DNA of 64,000 bases from Membranipora membranacea (GCA_914767715.1 OU612066.1:31036283-31100282), one strand, 5' to 3'; positions 39,288 to 52,297 are shown, counted from the stretch's first letter. A program made the numbers and translations. Notes: a model not told the origin generated them from the letters alone.

Positions 39288-42167
39288 GCATCATCAAGTT
39301 TTACTGGTGCACATGAGGTCAGGATGGAATATGATATAGCTGTGGATATCGGCAGCATGAATAAAACACTGAAACTTAACGATACCGAAGAAATTAATTG
39401 GATAGAGCCTGCCAATGTTGAGGGTCGAGGAAATATGACATTCGATTATTCAGTTTTACGGAAGGGAATCTATCGAGCATGCAACGCAGACCCAAAGAAA
39501 ATTTCGATTTTAGATTCTGAAACAGTTGAAGTGGAGTTTTTCCATCCACTCAATGATGACAGATTTCTTATGGGCACTGAAACTTCACTGATGCTCTACT
39601 ATCCACATAAAGGCTGGCAGTCAAGCGAATTTCTTCTTTGTGGAGGAAAAGGCTGCTGTCACCAAAAGCAGAAAGGTGAAGAAATAGAAGGTGATACCAA
39701 CATAATCTTTTACACTGCTGCATCAACCATTTATACAGTTACAATAGGTGGCAAAGATAAAGTCAAAGAGACTGAACTGGACAACTCTAGAAATGAAATC
39801 ACAGCACTTGCTTTCAACCTTAACCATTCAAAGATTTTTGTTTTTCAAAAGGACAGTGTTGTTCTACCACTACATACAGAAGACATATCCCAAACAAACA
39901 TTTCAGACTACGTATCATTTACCAGGAATCTCGAAGTTGCATAAGCACTATTTATAACAAAAAATACTGCAATTTGTCGATCGGTTGAGGATGGAGTCTT
40001 CTTATTAAATGTCCAAAGTGGATATGTCAGCAAATTGTGTGAGGAAGGCACTGCACATGATTCACCCTTCGACAGCGGATGCAGCTGTGAACAACTATCT
40101 GCTAAACTTCTAATAGATTTCCAGCCACAAGACGGAGTTCTACGAGTGCTAGACAACAGAAAACACATCCATTATTTATCACTCAAGGGTAAGCTACATA
40201 GGTACATAGCACCAAGCATTTGCAAAAGATAATTTTGTAGTTTTGCTAGCTAGTTAATCTGTCAACGTAATGCTCATACATTTTTTTTATATTATCTAGA
40301 CCTAAATGAGATTTCTCTGATGATATATTTAGAAACTAGTTATGAAAAGCGGTAGAAAACACTAATTATCAAAATAATTTTTACAGTTGATGAGAGTCCA
40401 GTGAAGTTGTTGGTGACCACAAGTTGTACTGATAGGAAAAATCAAAGCATAGACAATGGTAAGTTACTCACAGTCTGATTTAAACCCTGAAGCTTGGTTT
40501 ATATGTTTGCTGTGCAGTTGATTGCTATTTGTGAATCAAACATATATATTGCATGAATCTTTTCATATTTTCTAGGCTCAGGCCAGAAGTCAGAAAAGAA
40601 AGAACAAACCAAGCCGCTTACTTGGGGCCTCTCAGTGGCTGTCATACTGGCTATCGGAGTATCAAGGGTATTCATAGGTCTATATATTCGTAATCGACGA
40701 GACTACCAAAACATGTCTAGGCATTGAAAACCTCAAGAGAGCTTGGCAGGTTGGTAGAATATTTAAACTACAAAATATTTTTTCGAATATTACACCTGTA
40801 TTATTATTAATTCCATAGAACAGATATTATGCGATAAATAAATCTTAAGATAGGCTAAAATTTGTCGCTGGTTCCATGTTACCGATTGACTTTTTTTTTT
40901 ATGATCAAGTCGAGCCGGATGCTGACGATTGTTTTTGTGATCTTTCTATTTGATTTAGTAATTTATTTTTCATGTGGGTTTAACTTCCAAGAGAAGATTC
41001 AAGTTAAGAAACTGTGTATCCAAGTTGTTATCCAAATTTGCTTGAACATCTAAACTCTTGATTGAATTAGAGATATCGAGCTCAGTGCACCTGAGGCGTC
41101 AGGTCCAAAGAGAGCCCATCAACAATCTCAAGATGAGCTTGCACATCCAATCGCTCTCTGAATAGGTGAACATTTGGAAACCCAACATGAAGATTCTTAT
41201 GTGGATGATCCTTATAACCTGGAGATGGAAGCATCTGATGAAGATCAAACAATTACTGATGTAGTCTCGCAAAATAGACAGAACCAAGTGCCACCACCAC
41301 CGGTAGCTTCTCCCTCACAAGGTACTGATTTTGGTAATTCTGTAGCAAAATATTTTAAAATTCAAAAAATATCCTTTCAACTTATGACCTTGGAAGACAT
41401 AAACTTTCACCGTCTCACATAATTTATATAAATAATAACCCTACAGAACTGATCTCATGCCATAATTAAATCTAAAGCTAAAGCTAAGCTAAGCTTACAA
41501 ATTATGTGTTTAAGTTATTATAGGTTGGAATCTTATTTAATCGCAAAATTGCCTCGGAAATTTTAATTTGTGATTGAATTACAGATATTGAGCTTGCTGC
41601 ATCTGAGGTGACGGAGCCGGAGAGAGAATATCAGCGATCTCAGAATGAGCTGGCACATCCAGTCACTCCCCCAAAAAGCTAGCATTCAGCAACTTAACAT
41701 GAATGTCTTTACGTGAATGATCCTTATTATCTGGAGATTGAAGACTCTGATTTATATCAAACGACTACTGATGACGTCGTCCAAAACAGACAGAACCGAC
41801 CACCACTACCACGGCTACCTTCTCCCTCAGAGACAGCAGGCACAGATGATACTGGTTATGATTCTTCTGCGTATGAAATGATAGATAATGGTCAGGTATC
41901 ATCGTTAGAAAGGTTTTCAGGATCAGCAGCAGGACAATATCCAAGACACTGAATACTTTGTCACACCACCTGGGTCTGTCTGTGAGTCAAACACAGAATC
42001 AACAGAGAGTCCTCAGCAGCATGCATCACCAGCAGATCACAATGCGGACCAGGCAGCAGATAATAACTCAAATATTTTTATGACACTCATGTCAAACAGA
42101 ATACCTTTGACAACACGGACAACACTATCTAGCTTGTTTTCAGCACCTTATATAGTAAAATAAACAA
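39288..42167 (+). pseudogene. Type I membrane protein, ectodomain plus TM plus tail exons, with in-frame stops
   Basis: Exons: 39288-40188, 40387-40458, 40576-40749, 41073-41321 and 41585-about 41950, all joined in phase 1 with good splice sites. The 900-bp ectodomain exon has four N-glycosylation sequons (NKT, NMT, NHS, NIS), several Cys and repeated beta-strand-like patterns that recall a beta-propeller, but no named domain. The third exon encodes the membrane segment (LSVAVILAIGV...VFIGLYI) and a basic stop-transfer (RNRRD). The two tail exons are a tandem duplicate, each starting Asp-Ile-Glu-Leu and containing ELAHP, DPY and a proline-rich patch. Reading is broken by TAA at 39942, TGA at 40725, TGA at 41159, and TAG/TAA at 41680/41695, without frameshifts in the main exons. 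It is a young pseudogene or a mis-sequenced gene. The start exon is unknown; exons from 29185 fit in phase. Confidence 0.6.
41073..41950 (+). repeat. Tandem duplication of a cytoplasmic-tail exon
   Basis: 41073-41321 and 41585-about 41830 share an acceptor context (ATTGAATTA..AG), a DIEL start, QSQDELAHP/RSQNELAHP, then YVDDPYNLE/YVNDPYYLE and NRQN with a proline-rich end. After 41930 a different frame (QDTEYFVTPPG...) stays open to about 42163, suggesting one more frameshift. Confidence 0.7.
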
Positions 42168-42169
42168 AT

Positions 42170-43240
42170 CTCAATTTTTAAGTACATTTTACCACTGATA
42201 TCTTTATCAGCTGATTCCATCTACAACTTTTTACACACACCCATAATTCTTTCACATTCCGAAGAGTATTGAGCAGCTCCCTGTTTTTACTGCCACTTCA
42301 AAATTATATCTGAATAATTATACATACATTTATGTAAATTTATATATATATGTCTCATCCAATTATTCCTTTACCTGCTAAGGGCTTGTAATTTTAATCT
42401 TATAAATAAACAAATAAGTCTCAATGGTATAGAACTTTGAAATTTATTGAACATAACGTTAGCATAGCTTCATATAAAGATATACATGTCTCGCTGATCA
42501 GCTTGATTGATATATAATTACATTGCCGCATTTCTGCCTAATCTAGAACATGTCAACTATCCTACAATGTTTTGTTAGCTTGGATTTGTTTTGATACAGC
42601 TATTTGAAAGAAAACTCGTTCTTTCAGGGAGTTTGTGACTTTCCTAGGCACTCCAATTCTTTCGCTAGTGCTTAGAATATTTGACAGGGTCCAAACTGAA
42701 CTGAACAAAAATATCATTCATACCAATAAAGAAACAAACCAGTATGCCAGTGGTGGCTTTGCAATCCATCTGACAACTTTCCATACGAAATTGTTTTTTT
42801 TAGTCTTTTGGTTGACATTGAAAATCAATTGGTCAGCCAAAGTTTTTCTTATGAGGTGACTCAGAACCTATGAGGCAATATATTAGAAGAAACATCACTC
42901 AAACAGCTGTAGTCAACAGTTTAGTGGTGAAAATTTGTCTTGAGATGTGGCCACAGTCCCCATGTAGGGCCTACCTGTTGTATTTGCGTATATATATATG
43001 TAACTCAATGGCATTAAAAGTTTTGCATCTTACCATAGCTGCAATACCTTCCCTGATATTTTGAGGCCATCCAGTTACCAGCTAAACCTTCACAAAAACT
43101 CAGAGCACAGAAAATTATTCTAAATAAGAAAAATAATATCATTTTTGGCAATTGACTATGAAGCAGATGATTTTAGTGTTGCCAGTGATATATTAATATT
43201 CATTAAATTAAGTTGTGGTTAAGAATTAATCCTACACACA
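42170..43240. other. No gene recognised; 3' flank of the membrane-protein gene
   Basis: AATAAA-like signals occur near 42164 and 42405. No exon-like frame follows. Confidence 0.4.
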
Positions 43241-43244
43241 AAGA

Positions 43245-43440
43245 GAACTATTACGTATTAACACTTTTGTTTGACGTGAGCAATACACTCTTTTTTGCAA
43301 ATTTGTACCACAAGCAGATTGCTCAGCTGGTGTGATTGGACAGCTGAGGATGTATGAAAGTATCGGTATAATTTATACAGAGCTAAGATGGATTATCATT
43401 GTGTGTTCATTTCCTTCTTACGTATTTTATACAGAAACCA
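43245..43440 (+). repeat. Dispersed repeat, divergent copy
   Basis: It has CTATTACGTATTAACACTTTTG at one end and TTCATTTCCTTCTTACG about 160 bp later, the two landmarks of the family seen at 28040-28290. Confidence 0.4.
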
Positions 43441-43599
43441 CAACCTGAAAGGATATGAAGCACTTACTAAAATGATGCAAAAAGTTTTGTTGGACACAAT
43501 GCAAACTATCAAGGCATTTTCCCTCCCTTAAGATTAGTTAAAGATTAGGCTATGAGCCAAGACACAAAAATGTTGTAATAGATGCATTGATCCATGTTT

Positions 43600-43745
43600 T
43601 ACCCAGCTCGGTTGGGCTCAGTGGTACGCATGACTGCCACTTTTACGGCAGGTTCGACTCCCATCCAGTACCAAAGTCATTTCAACATAGACCGATCACA
43701 TAGCCCTTTGGGTCGGGACTCAAAATAAGTTAGGTCTACTGTATG
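43600..43745 (+). repeat. SINE-like element, copy 2
   Basis: TGGGCTCAGTGGTACGC resembles an A box and GGTTCGACTCCCATCC a B box, about 40 bp apart, as in tRNA-derived SINEs. Confidence 0.5.
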
Positions 43746-45593
43746 TACAACAGCACTGTTCATGCAGATGAAAGAACCCTTCAGTATGATGTAACTCAAT
43801 GCATGAGGACGAGGCAAAGTTCTTCAGAATTTTCCCAACGGCTGAAATCTGAAAAGATGTTTCATAATCTGACACATGTAATGAATACAAAATTGTTTCT
43901 TAGCATAATTTCATGGGACGTGTGGAAGAGCGAACCAGTCTGAGATGTCACTTTTCACTCCCAGTATCACAATTGACTCTGAATGGAAAAAAATGGGGCT
44001 TTGATCATCCACTATAGGCAGATGTATAGTCCAGGATGACACTTAATTGCCTGAAGAACACAAAATTATGTCCAGACAACAATTAATTCCAGCCTTAGAA
44101 AAAAAATCAGAAACTCTGGATGTCCAATCAATGATCAATTATCAGCTATCATTGAATAAAGTTTAGTATAATCTCCTGATGAAGGCGCTAAACTGGATTG
44201 TGTGTGCTTAATAGAAGCCTTCGTTTAAAAGAATAAATGACACCACAATGTTCCCAATACTGGTGACAGAACCACAGCTAAGTTTACCTTTTTTATTTCA
44301 TTGTTTTTTCTTAAAAAACAAGCTTTAAATTAAGGTGACATGGCGGATCTACTTCGAAGATCTTGCACCATTTTATCGAATGAATTAAGCAGAAAGGGCT
44401 ATTTTCAACTAAAGCGGATTTAGGAGCCAAATTTGAGTCAGATTTGGTTCACTAATTGTCTCGGCTGAGGCCTGATTGTGGTTTGATGATGTAATGTGGA
44501 ATCAATATTTATGAAGCAATACGTTTGAAATGACATGTATGGTGTGCTCTTTAAATTATATACAAATTTCACCAAACTCCTTTCCATAGAGGCGCTGTAT
44601 AAATTAACAGATTAACAAATGACCAAAAAATGAGGAAAGATTAAGCTGTGATCGTCTCTCCATGCATGATGATATATTGGCTCTAAATTTGTCAAGCTCC
44701 CTACAGTCATTAAAACCTTTATCAAATGTGAAGGCCACTCATCTTTTTGCTTTTTTTTTGTTTTTTTGCATCATGGTGGTTTTCTTTGGATTGAAAATTT
44801 GTGGCAAGCTAAGACTTTGAACTTGTGCTGCGTTTCAGATTCAGGGATGCCCAATTCATAATGGCTGGAGACCTATTTTGGGATTTTTGTCACTTGGAAC
44901 ACCATAAACTAGGCGCAAGTAAATTTTAGTATTACAGCCTCGGATAATCCCACACTTTTCAGCTGCTCTAAACTAAGTTTCAGTGAGTAAAAGAAGGATT
45001 ATATACCACCTCAATACGCAGATCATCTATCCATTTTTAATTACAAAAATCTTAGACACATCTTACCCAAGTTACCGCAATTTATTATTCTATTGATTAG
45101 TATGATAAGGTATAATTCCGATTCCTCTGAGAATTTTGATAGATGTGATCTAAAGCGCATCTGATCTAGAGAGGTATCTCTTTGGATATTGTCTTTTGGA
45201 AAATTTCATCTTGAAAACTCAACACAGAATTATCATGTTGACACTATTATTTTTTTTATTACTATACCATAGGATAAAATAAAGCATTAAAGATGAATGA
45301 CATAACTAGGGCTCTGCTGATAACAGTTTGTCTGACTAATCAAAAAAATAAATCAAATATTATATGTAACAAAATAAAATGCATTGTTGACTTTGCTCGG
45401 TCAAGTAGGTAAAATGAAATACATCGATGAAATCAAAAACAGAAGTATTTGCCAAAAAGTCCCAACGTCAGGGAGGGGCATGTTTTGAAGGGTATAAGAC
45501 TATTTTGAGAAATACAATCACTCAAATATCGTCCCAAATATCTCATTTGAATTGATACTGATATTTCAAGGTCTAATGAATAGGCATCATATT
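43746..45593. other. No gene recognised
   Basis: AT-rich sequence without exon-like frames. It separates the plus-strand membrane-protein gene from the mirrored cluster. Confidence 0.4.
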
Positions 45594-46868
45594 TTATGAA
45601 TCACCATTATTTGTTAGTAGGAGGGAGATCATTTCCATCACCTGTACGTACCCTGAGCTCATGTTTGCACATATAGACAAATATAGAGTTGAGATAGCTG
45701 TTGGTTGATTTTCAGAGATTGTCGTTTCAATCGGTTCGCTTTGGACTACCTGTGCCTGTATCACTATTGAACTTTTAGCAGTTCTCATTGGATTGTTCTG
45801 GTCAAGAGGCCCATCTTCATTCTCATAGGTTTGGCTAGTCGTTTGGCTAGTCAATCGGCTAGCTGTTTGCCTAGTCGTTTGGCCAGCCGTTCGGTTAGTT
45901 GTTTTGTTAGCTGATTGGCTAGCTGTTTGGCTAGCTGTTTTCCTAGTCGTTTGGCCAGCCATTTGGTTAGCTATTTGATGAGCTGATTGGCTAGTCGTTT
46001 GTCTAGCTGTTTGGCTAGTTGTTTGGCTCGTCATATGGCCAGCCATTTGGTTAACTGTTTGGTTATCTGATTGGCTAGTCGTTTGGCTAGCTGTTTGGCT
46101 AGTTGTTTGGCTAGTTGTTCGGCTAGCCATTTGTCCAGACCTTTGCCTCCTTCTGAAGCTGTTTGCAGCATTTGAGTATATTATGGTAGCTTCTGAGTCA
46201 TAAATATTTGGCTGCGATGTTGGAGTATGTTTGTCGTCCATTTCTGATGCTCTTTTCTGCCGCATGTATAAACAGAGAAATATAAGACCCACACTGACAA
46301 TAACCGCTCCACCTGCACCGATGATAATGCCAACTAAAACGATATAACAAAAATCTCATCATCAATAACCAAGATATCATGCTGGAAGAAGCCTGGTTAT
46401 TTCAAGTTGTCAAAAGAAACTGTCAGACTCTAGGTTAAAAACTGATTGCTTTTATTTCATTTCTAGCTGCCTAATTTACTTCCTCTCAAATCAAAGATTA
46501 ACAAACTCACTTATGCCTGTTTGAGATATTCCTTTATCAGTATTTGCAGCGTGCCCTGCTAGATCCATGTCCTAAAACAAAATAATACTGATGTGAGTGT
46601 GCTTCTGTTATTTTTCCAGCCAGTTTGATTTCCTGGAGGTAACGCTAACAAGCTGTCATAAATCGATATCATCAGTGACATAGATCCATAGATTATATTG
46701 AAGTGTGTATTATCATGATGGAAGGAAAAATTATTATTCCTCTTTATAAATTTCTACACAATGTGCAGCATACTCATGATCCAATCTATCAACATTATCT
46801 TTTCTCAGCTTTGTCTCCGCTTTGTACACTCACCTGATTCATATTGGTCCCCTGGTTCATTTTATTAC
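45594..46868 (-). CDS. Membrane/tail cassette R1: TM protein with repetitive Thr/Ser/Gln tail (about 275 aa)
   Basis: Minus-strand exons 46868-46834, 46572-46512 and 46333-45594, phases matching. If translation starts at the ATG at 46860 the product is 275 aa with no signal peptide; otherwise the first exon is internal, and it has a valid acceptor. A 20-residue acidic linker (DMDLAG...GI) precedes a single strong TM segment (IIIGAGGAVIVSVGLIFLCLY) and a basic stop-transfer (RQKR). The cytoplasmic tail has NIYDSEAT, IYSNA, then about 25 repeats of a 4-residue unit (TTSQ/TASQ-like), then TYENEDG. The YSN and YEN sites fit the pYxN pattern bound by Grb2-type SH2 domains. The frame is open to the stop. 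It is paralogous to the plus-strand copy at 63086-63841. No ectodomain was found upstream. Confidence 0.6.
45835..46135 (-). repeat. Coding 12-bp minisatellite
   Basis: About 25 imperfect copies of CAAACGACTAGC-type units, encoding TTSQ, TASQ, MAGQ and similar, all in frame within the R1 tail exon. Confidence 0.85.
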
Positions 46869-48176
46869 CTGGAACCCACCAGTATCCTTTATAAGTACAA
46901 GAGAGATAATTGAGCTATTCTAGACAGTATGTAAGCTTGCCTTTCACTCATAGGAGTGATATAGAAGCGCTGATGTACACCCTTTTATTCGATGCACCTC
47001 AAACCCTTAATCCACTTTGTGAATTACGGCAACAATGAAATTGCTTTTTTGTGCTTGCGCAGTGATTTTTCTGTTGTATGATTGGTCGATCAATAAGGGT
47101 TAGCACATAAGCTGTTTCCAATAATAGGCCTTATTCTATTTTTAGCAATGGAAACAGGGAAAAATGATGCATTGTTGACAAGAACTTTGATTAATGGCAT
47201 TCAGTTAATCCTGCGAACAAAGCGAGTCCCCAGTATTAAATATTTGGCTTGACGCAACCATTGGTTCGTAGAAACTGATTTTGCTAATTTATTATGTAAA
47301 ACTCAGGTGGATCATATATTAATCTGTATTTGATTGAACCGTTGAGACTATATCCTTATCATGCAGCCCAGTGACAAGGAAGTTACACCAAACATTGTTT
47401 ACCTTTAAATGGCTGATTAAAGTTCTTGTGTGTGGTGAATGAGCTAAGTTATAATAAAAATTTCTGGGGCAACAGAAAATGCATCAATAGCCCTGCAGGC
47501 TACTTCAAATCAGGGTTCACAGGTTAAAAACCCATTGGGCCATCATCCAGGTTTTAAGTCATTTCATTACCACTATCAGATAGACCGATGACATGATAGC
47601 CTTAGATAAATACATTGCAAATAATCGGTATAACATCAGCAACTCAGGCTATTCATCATAGGCAGATAAAGTCACAGTTTTTACATGGAGGGCTAAATTT
47701 TAAACTAGTATTTGACTTTGCTCTTTAGCATTTTTCCCATGGCAAATTCGCCTGACCAAAATATTGTTTGCCGGACTCACATGTTCCAAGTTCCTTCACA
47801 AACTAACCCCACCAACTCCACTAGCCACTCAACTCTTGAACCATTAAAAATTGAGCGTCATCAACTGTATACAGTACCACAAGCATAAAATGTTCTGGAA
47901 TATTTCATATGATATTATTCATAACAACAACCATCTATATAAAGCTGGAAAAATAACTGCTCAGTGTCCTTCGCTTTCTTGAATGATACTAGTCTGTTGG
48001 TTACACTTTAGAACAGGTCTAACTCAATAGCACTGCTGGTTAGATCTGAAGTTTTGCATTGTCTCAACCTGGATCACTCCAGAATCCGTGTGCTTTATCT
48101 GTTCTTTCGGGGTGTTTCCGGTGGTCTCAGTAGAAATTATTTGCAAGTTCCTGTACTGTCCAGGCTATGCCGAACA

Positions 48177-48188
48177 GGGGGGGGGGGG
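48177..48188 (+). repeat. Run of 12 G
   Basis: An uninterrupted poly-G in AT-rich surroundings; a second run of 12 G lies at 59206-59217. Confidence 0.8.
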
Positions 48189-48635
48189 TGGCATAGCGCC
48201 CTCTCGCCTTCAAAACTATTGCAATATCTATATCAAACTATGTAATGTTATGCATGCTGGACATGACAATCATGCAAAAATATAAGTATGTGATAGTATG
48301 ATTAATGATTGATTTCTGGACAAAAAGAGACACTTTTGCACAAAAGCCAATGGGAACTTTTTTCTAAGCCCTCAATATTTTATTTTTAAATACTCAGTTC
48401 CCACCAATTCCCACTCAATTATGACACTGGGTGTTTCATTGGGACAATATTATTGGTAGCAAACAGAATTCTTATTTGGAAGGGTGTTTGGATTTATTAT
48501 GTATTAAAACTGGCATGCCTTGTTCCACAACCTCTCAATTTTCTTCCAGGAAGATATAAAATATATAGGCGACCTTGTTTGTGTTTTTTTTTACCAGTAT
48601 TGAGTTCTATGATGTCACCTGTAATCCTTTAAACA

Positions 48636-48900
48636 AAGGACTTCTTTACGCACGGCGAGCTTAGCTGAAGAGGGGATTATCTCAGATTTAGACATTTACT
48701 GACACTCATATCTTTGTATTGATTGTTTTGGTTGGATAGTGTAAGTTCGCACGATGTTGCATCAATATTTTGTTTAAGCTGTGATTATTTTTATCATACC
48801 TCAGACGTTAGACGTCCTGAAGCAGGCAATCTGGTGATATCCTGGTATGAACACCTACCATTGTCGTTACACAAATATTCAATTTTTATTCAGATGCAAC
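48636..48900 (+). repeat. Dispersed repeat, copy
   Basis: CTTCTTTACGCACGGCGAGC at the start and GGCAATCTGGTGATATCCTG plus ACACCTACCA later, in the same order as at 28040-28290. Confidence 0.5.
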
Positions 48901-49555
48901 TTAATTTTCCCTTTAGGTTGAGATAAGAGCTTCTCAACATATATTATCACAGTATTTCATATCTTTCAACAAAATTGTCAACCCCCTTTTCAATTTAAAG
49001 CCTACCAATAGACCAAAGCATGTTATAGTCGGGCAGTTGCTCATGATAAAGTTGTGTCACATTGGGAAAATTCAATGCTTGGATGTACATTGCAAGAAGC
49101 AAGCATTTCCGGAAAACTGTGTTGAGCAGTCTTTTGTATATTTATGTACAACTATTATTGACCACAGTGTAGTCCAATTCAGTTTAAAAGATAAAATTTT
49201 ATTATGCGCATCCATTGTTTTAGAAAGCTAGTACTGAAACTTTTAGCTTGACAACTAAACCACATGTGAAAGAGTAGACTTACTTATGTATATTTATTTT
49301 GAAAGAAAAAAATGATTTTTTCAGAGATATAATGCATGCAAAATATAAATAAAAGTATATTGACAGTAAAAGTTATAATATATATAAATATTACTCCAAA
49401 AATGCTAAATGAGTAAACTATGCATGTATGCTTGTGAACCAATAAGGCAGGCAAAGGCTTAAACTACAGAGACTACAGGTTATACAATTATTGTGATTAT
49501 CTTATAAAAACCCAATGACAAGGAAATATTTGAAAGAACTTTGTCCGTCACCAAG

Positions 49556-50648
49556 CTAAACCCACTCTGGTACACCCTCTGATCTAAAACCATTTCTATG
49601 TCTTATGGTCTCACAAGTCCCATGGATATCAGCTTTAGTTTGTATTGTCAATGAGTCATTGAAAGCACCAATTATCGCTAAATGTAAACCATCATCATAT
49701 TCCTGCACTGAATTGAGTCGAACTTCAGCCAACGCAGGTTCCAAAATTGGTTTTTCGTTGTGCTGTGAACTCAGTGTATATCTCCCACGTTCCTGAGGAG
49801 TCTGTCTACTGCTGTGATAATAATCATCCATTGACTGATCTTCAAAAGTTTCTATGCCTTGTGATATATCTATGTATGAGAGAAAAAAACTTTGGGTCAA
49901 TTTAGAACAGTTCACCAACTTACTGTCTAATGACTTTGAATAATTGATCTGGTATGAAACAGAGCTACAAAATGATCAATAGCTCCTACCATGCAAAATT
50001 CCTGTTGTAGTTCTGAGTTTGGTTTGCGATATCCGTTTGCTGTTTTTCAGTGCGATCCTTTGCTTTCGCTTGTGTAAATAGATGATGGTGGCAGCGAGCC
50101 CAATTGTGATAATGAAAGCTCCACAAACACCAACAACAGCGGCAGCTACAAAAGTTACTTGAATTGAAATTGACTTTAAATGCAAGAGGTACATATATAT
50201 TTATAAAATAATATTCCATTTTATAACTATACCCTGTACGCTGAATTGTAATATCTATATGAGATATATCTAATAATATGAATATATATATTATAAGATA
50301 TAGATTGATTTGATAAAAATAAGAGATTCTCGTATACAACTATGCTGTTACTCACTGTGTCTTAAGCCACCTATTTAACAATGAGCTCAACTGATGTCGC
50401 AGCATGACCTTCTTAACAAAATTGATACTACTCACTATTCTTATTTCTCTTATCAGCGTTTTTCTCAATTTCTTTTCCGTCCTTACTCTGAAACAGTAAT
50501 TATTGCCATAATAATATCGTTATGATGGTTAAATGTATTTTTATTAGGCAAGCTCTGAGTTTCAGACCTAATTTTTTTTATTCTACTTCTCTGGCTACTA
50601 GTTACTGATAAGCGTAGGATTGCTCACCTGTGAAAACTGTGCATCCAT
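49556..50648 (-). CDS. Membrane/tail cassette R2: TM protein with Tyr-containing tail (about 180 aa)
   Basis: Minus-strand exons 50648-50628 (from ATG), 50487-50436, 50145-49990 and 49869-49556, with GT-AG introns and matching phases (0, 1, 1). A short MDAQFSQ start and a charged linker (SKDGKEIEKN...) precede one TM segment (AAVVGVCGAFIITIGLAATIIYL) with a basic KRKQR stop-transfer. The last exon begins DISQ, the position where the other cassettes have DIEM or DIEL, and contains DDYYHSSRQ, shared in part with R3 (GDYYRQSS). The frame is fully open. There is no signal peptide or ectodomain; it may be a 3' end that needs upstream exons, or a short type III membrane protein. Confidence 0.6.
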
Positions 50649-51531
50649 GGGAAATATTTGAATGTGTTGAGCAACACTGTACATAAATGTGTTACTGAGA
50701 TCAGTTTAGAATGAAAAAAATGATTTGGGTCCCATCAATTTATATGAGGCAATGCATATGAGCATTTCACCTGCTTGCACCTACAATCTGTCCTTTTTTG
50801 CTTCTCAACAGGAAAAGTATTGTAAGTATCTTATGATTGGTTGATAATATATGGATGACCTCAGTTTACGTAGTTTACCCCTTTTTGCAATCTGGCACAA
50901 GGAAAACTTGGTTGCATTATTTGTCAAGGATGTTATTGAATGATGAGCAGCTGTCTTTACACTGAAATTTGAATAATCTCTGAGGTAATGTTTAGGGCAA
51001 ACCAAATTATCATGCAAAACTCATTTGAATACGAGGTTGGATAAATATAGAAGATGGATAATTAGCAAGCTAGATGTTCTATGTGTTACTTCTTCTCTAT
51101 TTGTGGGTATTCCACCAAAGTTTGTCATCCATTATAGGCAAACAAAATTTGTATTTTTATTCATGAACTCTGCAACTTTCTCATCAACACAGAATTTTGG
51201 GAAACTACAAGGCTAATAAATGTTGTTTGCAGTACAAATACAAATACAAATTTAAACTCCCAAGTATGCACAACTAACCAAAAGTGTGTGTGTGCGTCAC
51301 AAGCCTTGTGATCCCCTCTGTGATGCAGAAAACACGCCTTCCTGATGAAAGTTTGTGCTTGTATATATTGGAATGGTTTCCATTAATTTCTTATTTATGG
51401 AAATGTTTGAATGGCATTGCACACTTTAGATAAAGCAGAAAAAGACAAATCTTTCTGATGCAAATCCAGTTTGTTCTTGTGTAAGATAGCAGTTAAGATA
51501 GCAGTTTATTGGTAAATCCGCCAAAGACAGT
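50649..51531. other. No gene recognised
   Basis: No ectodomain-like exon was found upstream of R2 in this stretch. Confidence 0.4.
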
Positions 51532-52092
51532 TTACAATTGTTTAAAAAGGCTCTGTGATTGTAATGGCATATCATTTAAAACTTTGATACTCGTAGGTAT
51601 GAAACTGCATAAAAATCTTTCAGTCTTAATTTTTGGCATCCTGTATGATTTCCTGCAAAAAGAGTAGCACTGGTTAAGAATATGGGTATCAATATTTATA
51701 AAATTGTTAGCAGTATTTTCAATCCTACTACGCACTAAGGAGTCAGCATCAAAAAAGTGAGAATTCTTAAAAAATAGACGGAGCAGATTTTCTCTATAAC
51801 CCTGAGTGGCTGAAAAATACCATAACTCAATGTTATACATAAAAATGGGTAATATCAAAGTTTCTATAAAATTGTGTTTTTGTGACTTAGAGGGGTTAAA
51901 CTGTTTAAATTTAGAAAAACAATAAAACTTTGTTCTGAACTTTTTATAGGTATAACTAGTGTTTTCATGCCACTTTAGGTCATGGCTAAAATATGTACCT
52001 GAATACTTAAAATGCTCCGCTTTCTCGATGGGTTGGCTATTTACAAAAAGATAATCATAAATAGCATATGTTCTGCTAAAGCTCAGCACCAT
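51532..52092 (-). mobile_element. LINE reverse transcriptase C-terminal fragment (186 codons open)
   Basis: The frame contains EHFKYSGTYFSHDLKWHEN, matching the FLG.xxD..L.W.xH motif that follows the LINE polymerase core. It continues with LILPIFMYNIELWYFS and a C-terminal region resembling Jockey/RTE-like ORF2. The 5' end with the catalytic site is missing, so it is 5'-truncated, as usual for LINEs. Confidence 0.75.
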
Positions 52093-52297
52093 CTCCTTGT
52101 GTACAAGAATAACTAAAAATTACCAATAGAGATTTCCTTTCTTATCCAAATCATTGTCAAATTTACTTTTACTTCTTTTATTTCTTGACAAGTAAGTTTG
52201 CAGTTTTTTATAAATCTCGCATAAAACGTCAATCAATCAATGACAGGCGGAGATAATCTGGTAGCGTTTCCAATTTTTTTGCATAGATATCAGAAAG

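Larger units (their letters stand above)
45594..47401. repeat. Large inverted duplication, left arm
   Basis: It is the reverse complement of 62541 to the window end. The match runs from the R1 tail exon through all three exons and their introns to the GTCACTGGGCTGCATGATAA block at 47360-47380. A further inverted match links 48585-48660 with 61445-61520. The mirror centre is near 55.0 kb. Confidence 0.8.

Noticed and set aside
39888-39945. Micro-intron removing the TAA at 39942
   Set aside because: The only GT...AG pair here spans about 34 bp and joins into a frame that hits a stop at once.
46880-46895. TATA box (TTATAAAGG) directly upstream of R1 exon 1
   Set aside because: It is only about 30 bp from the ATG, is not kept in R4, and the exon also has a valid acceptor. 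Too weak to call.
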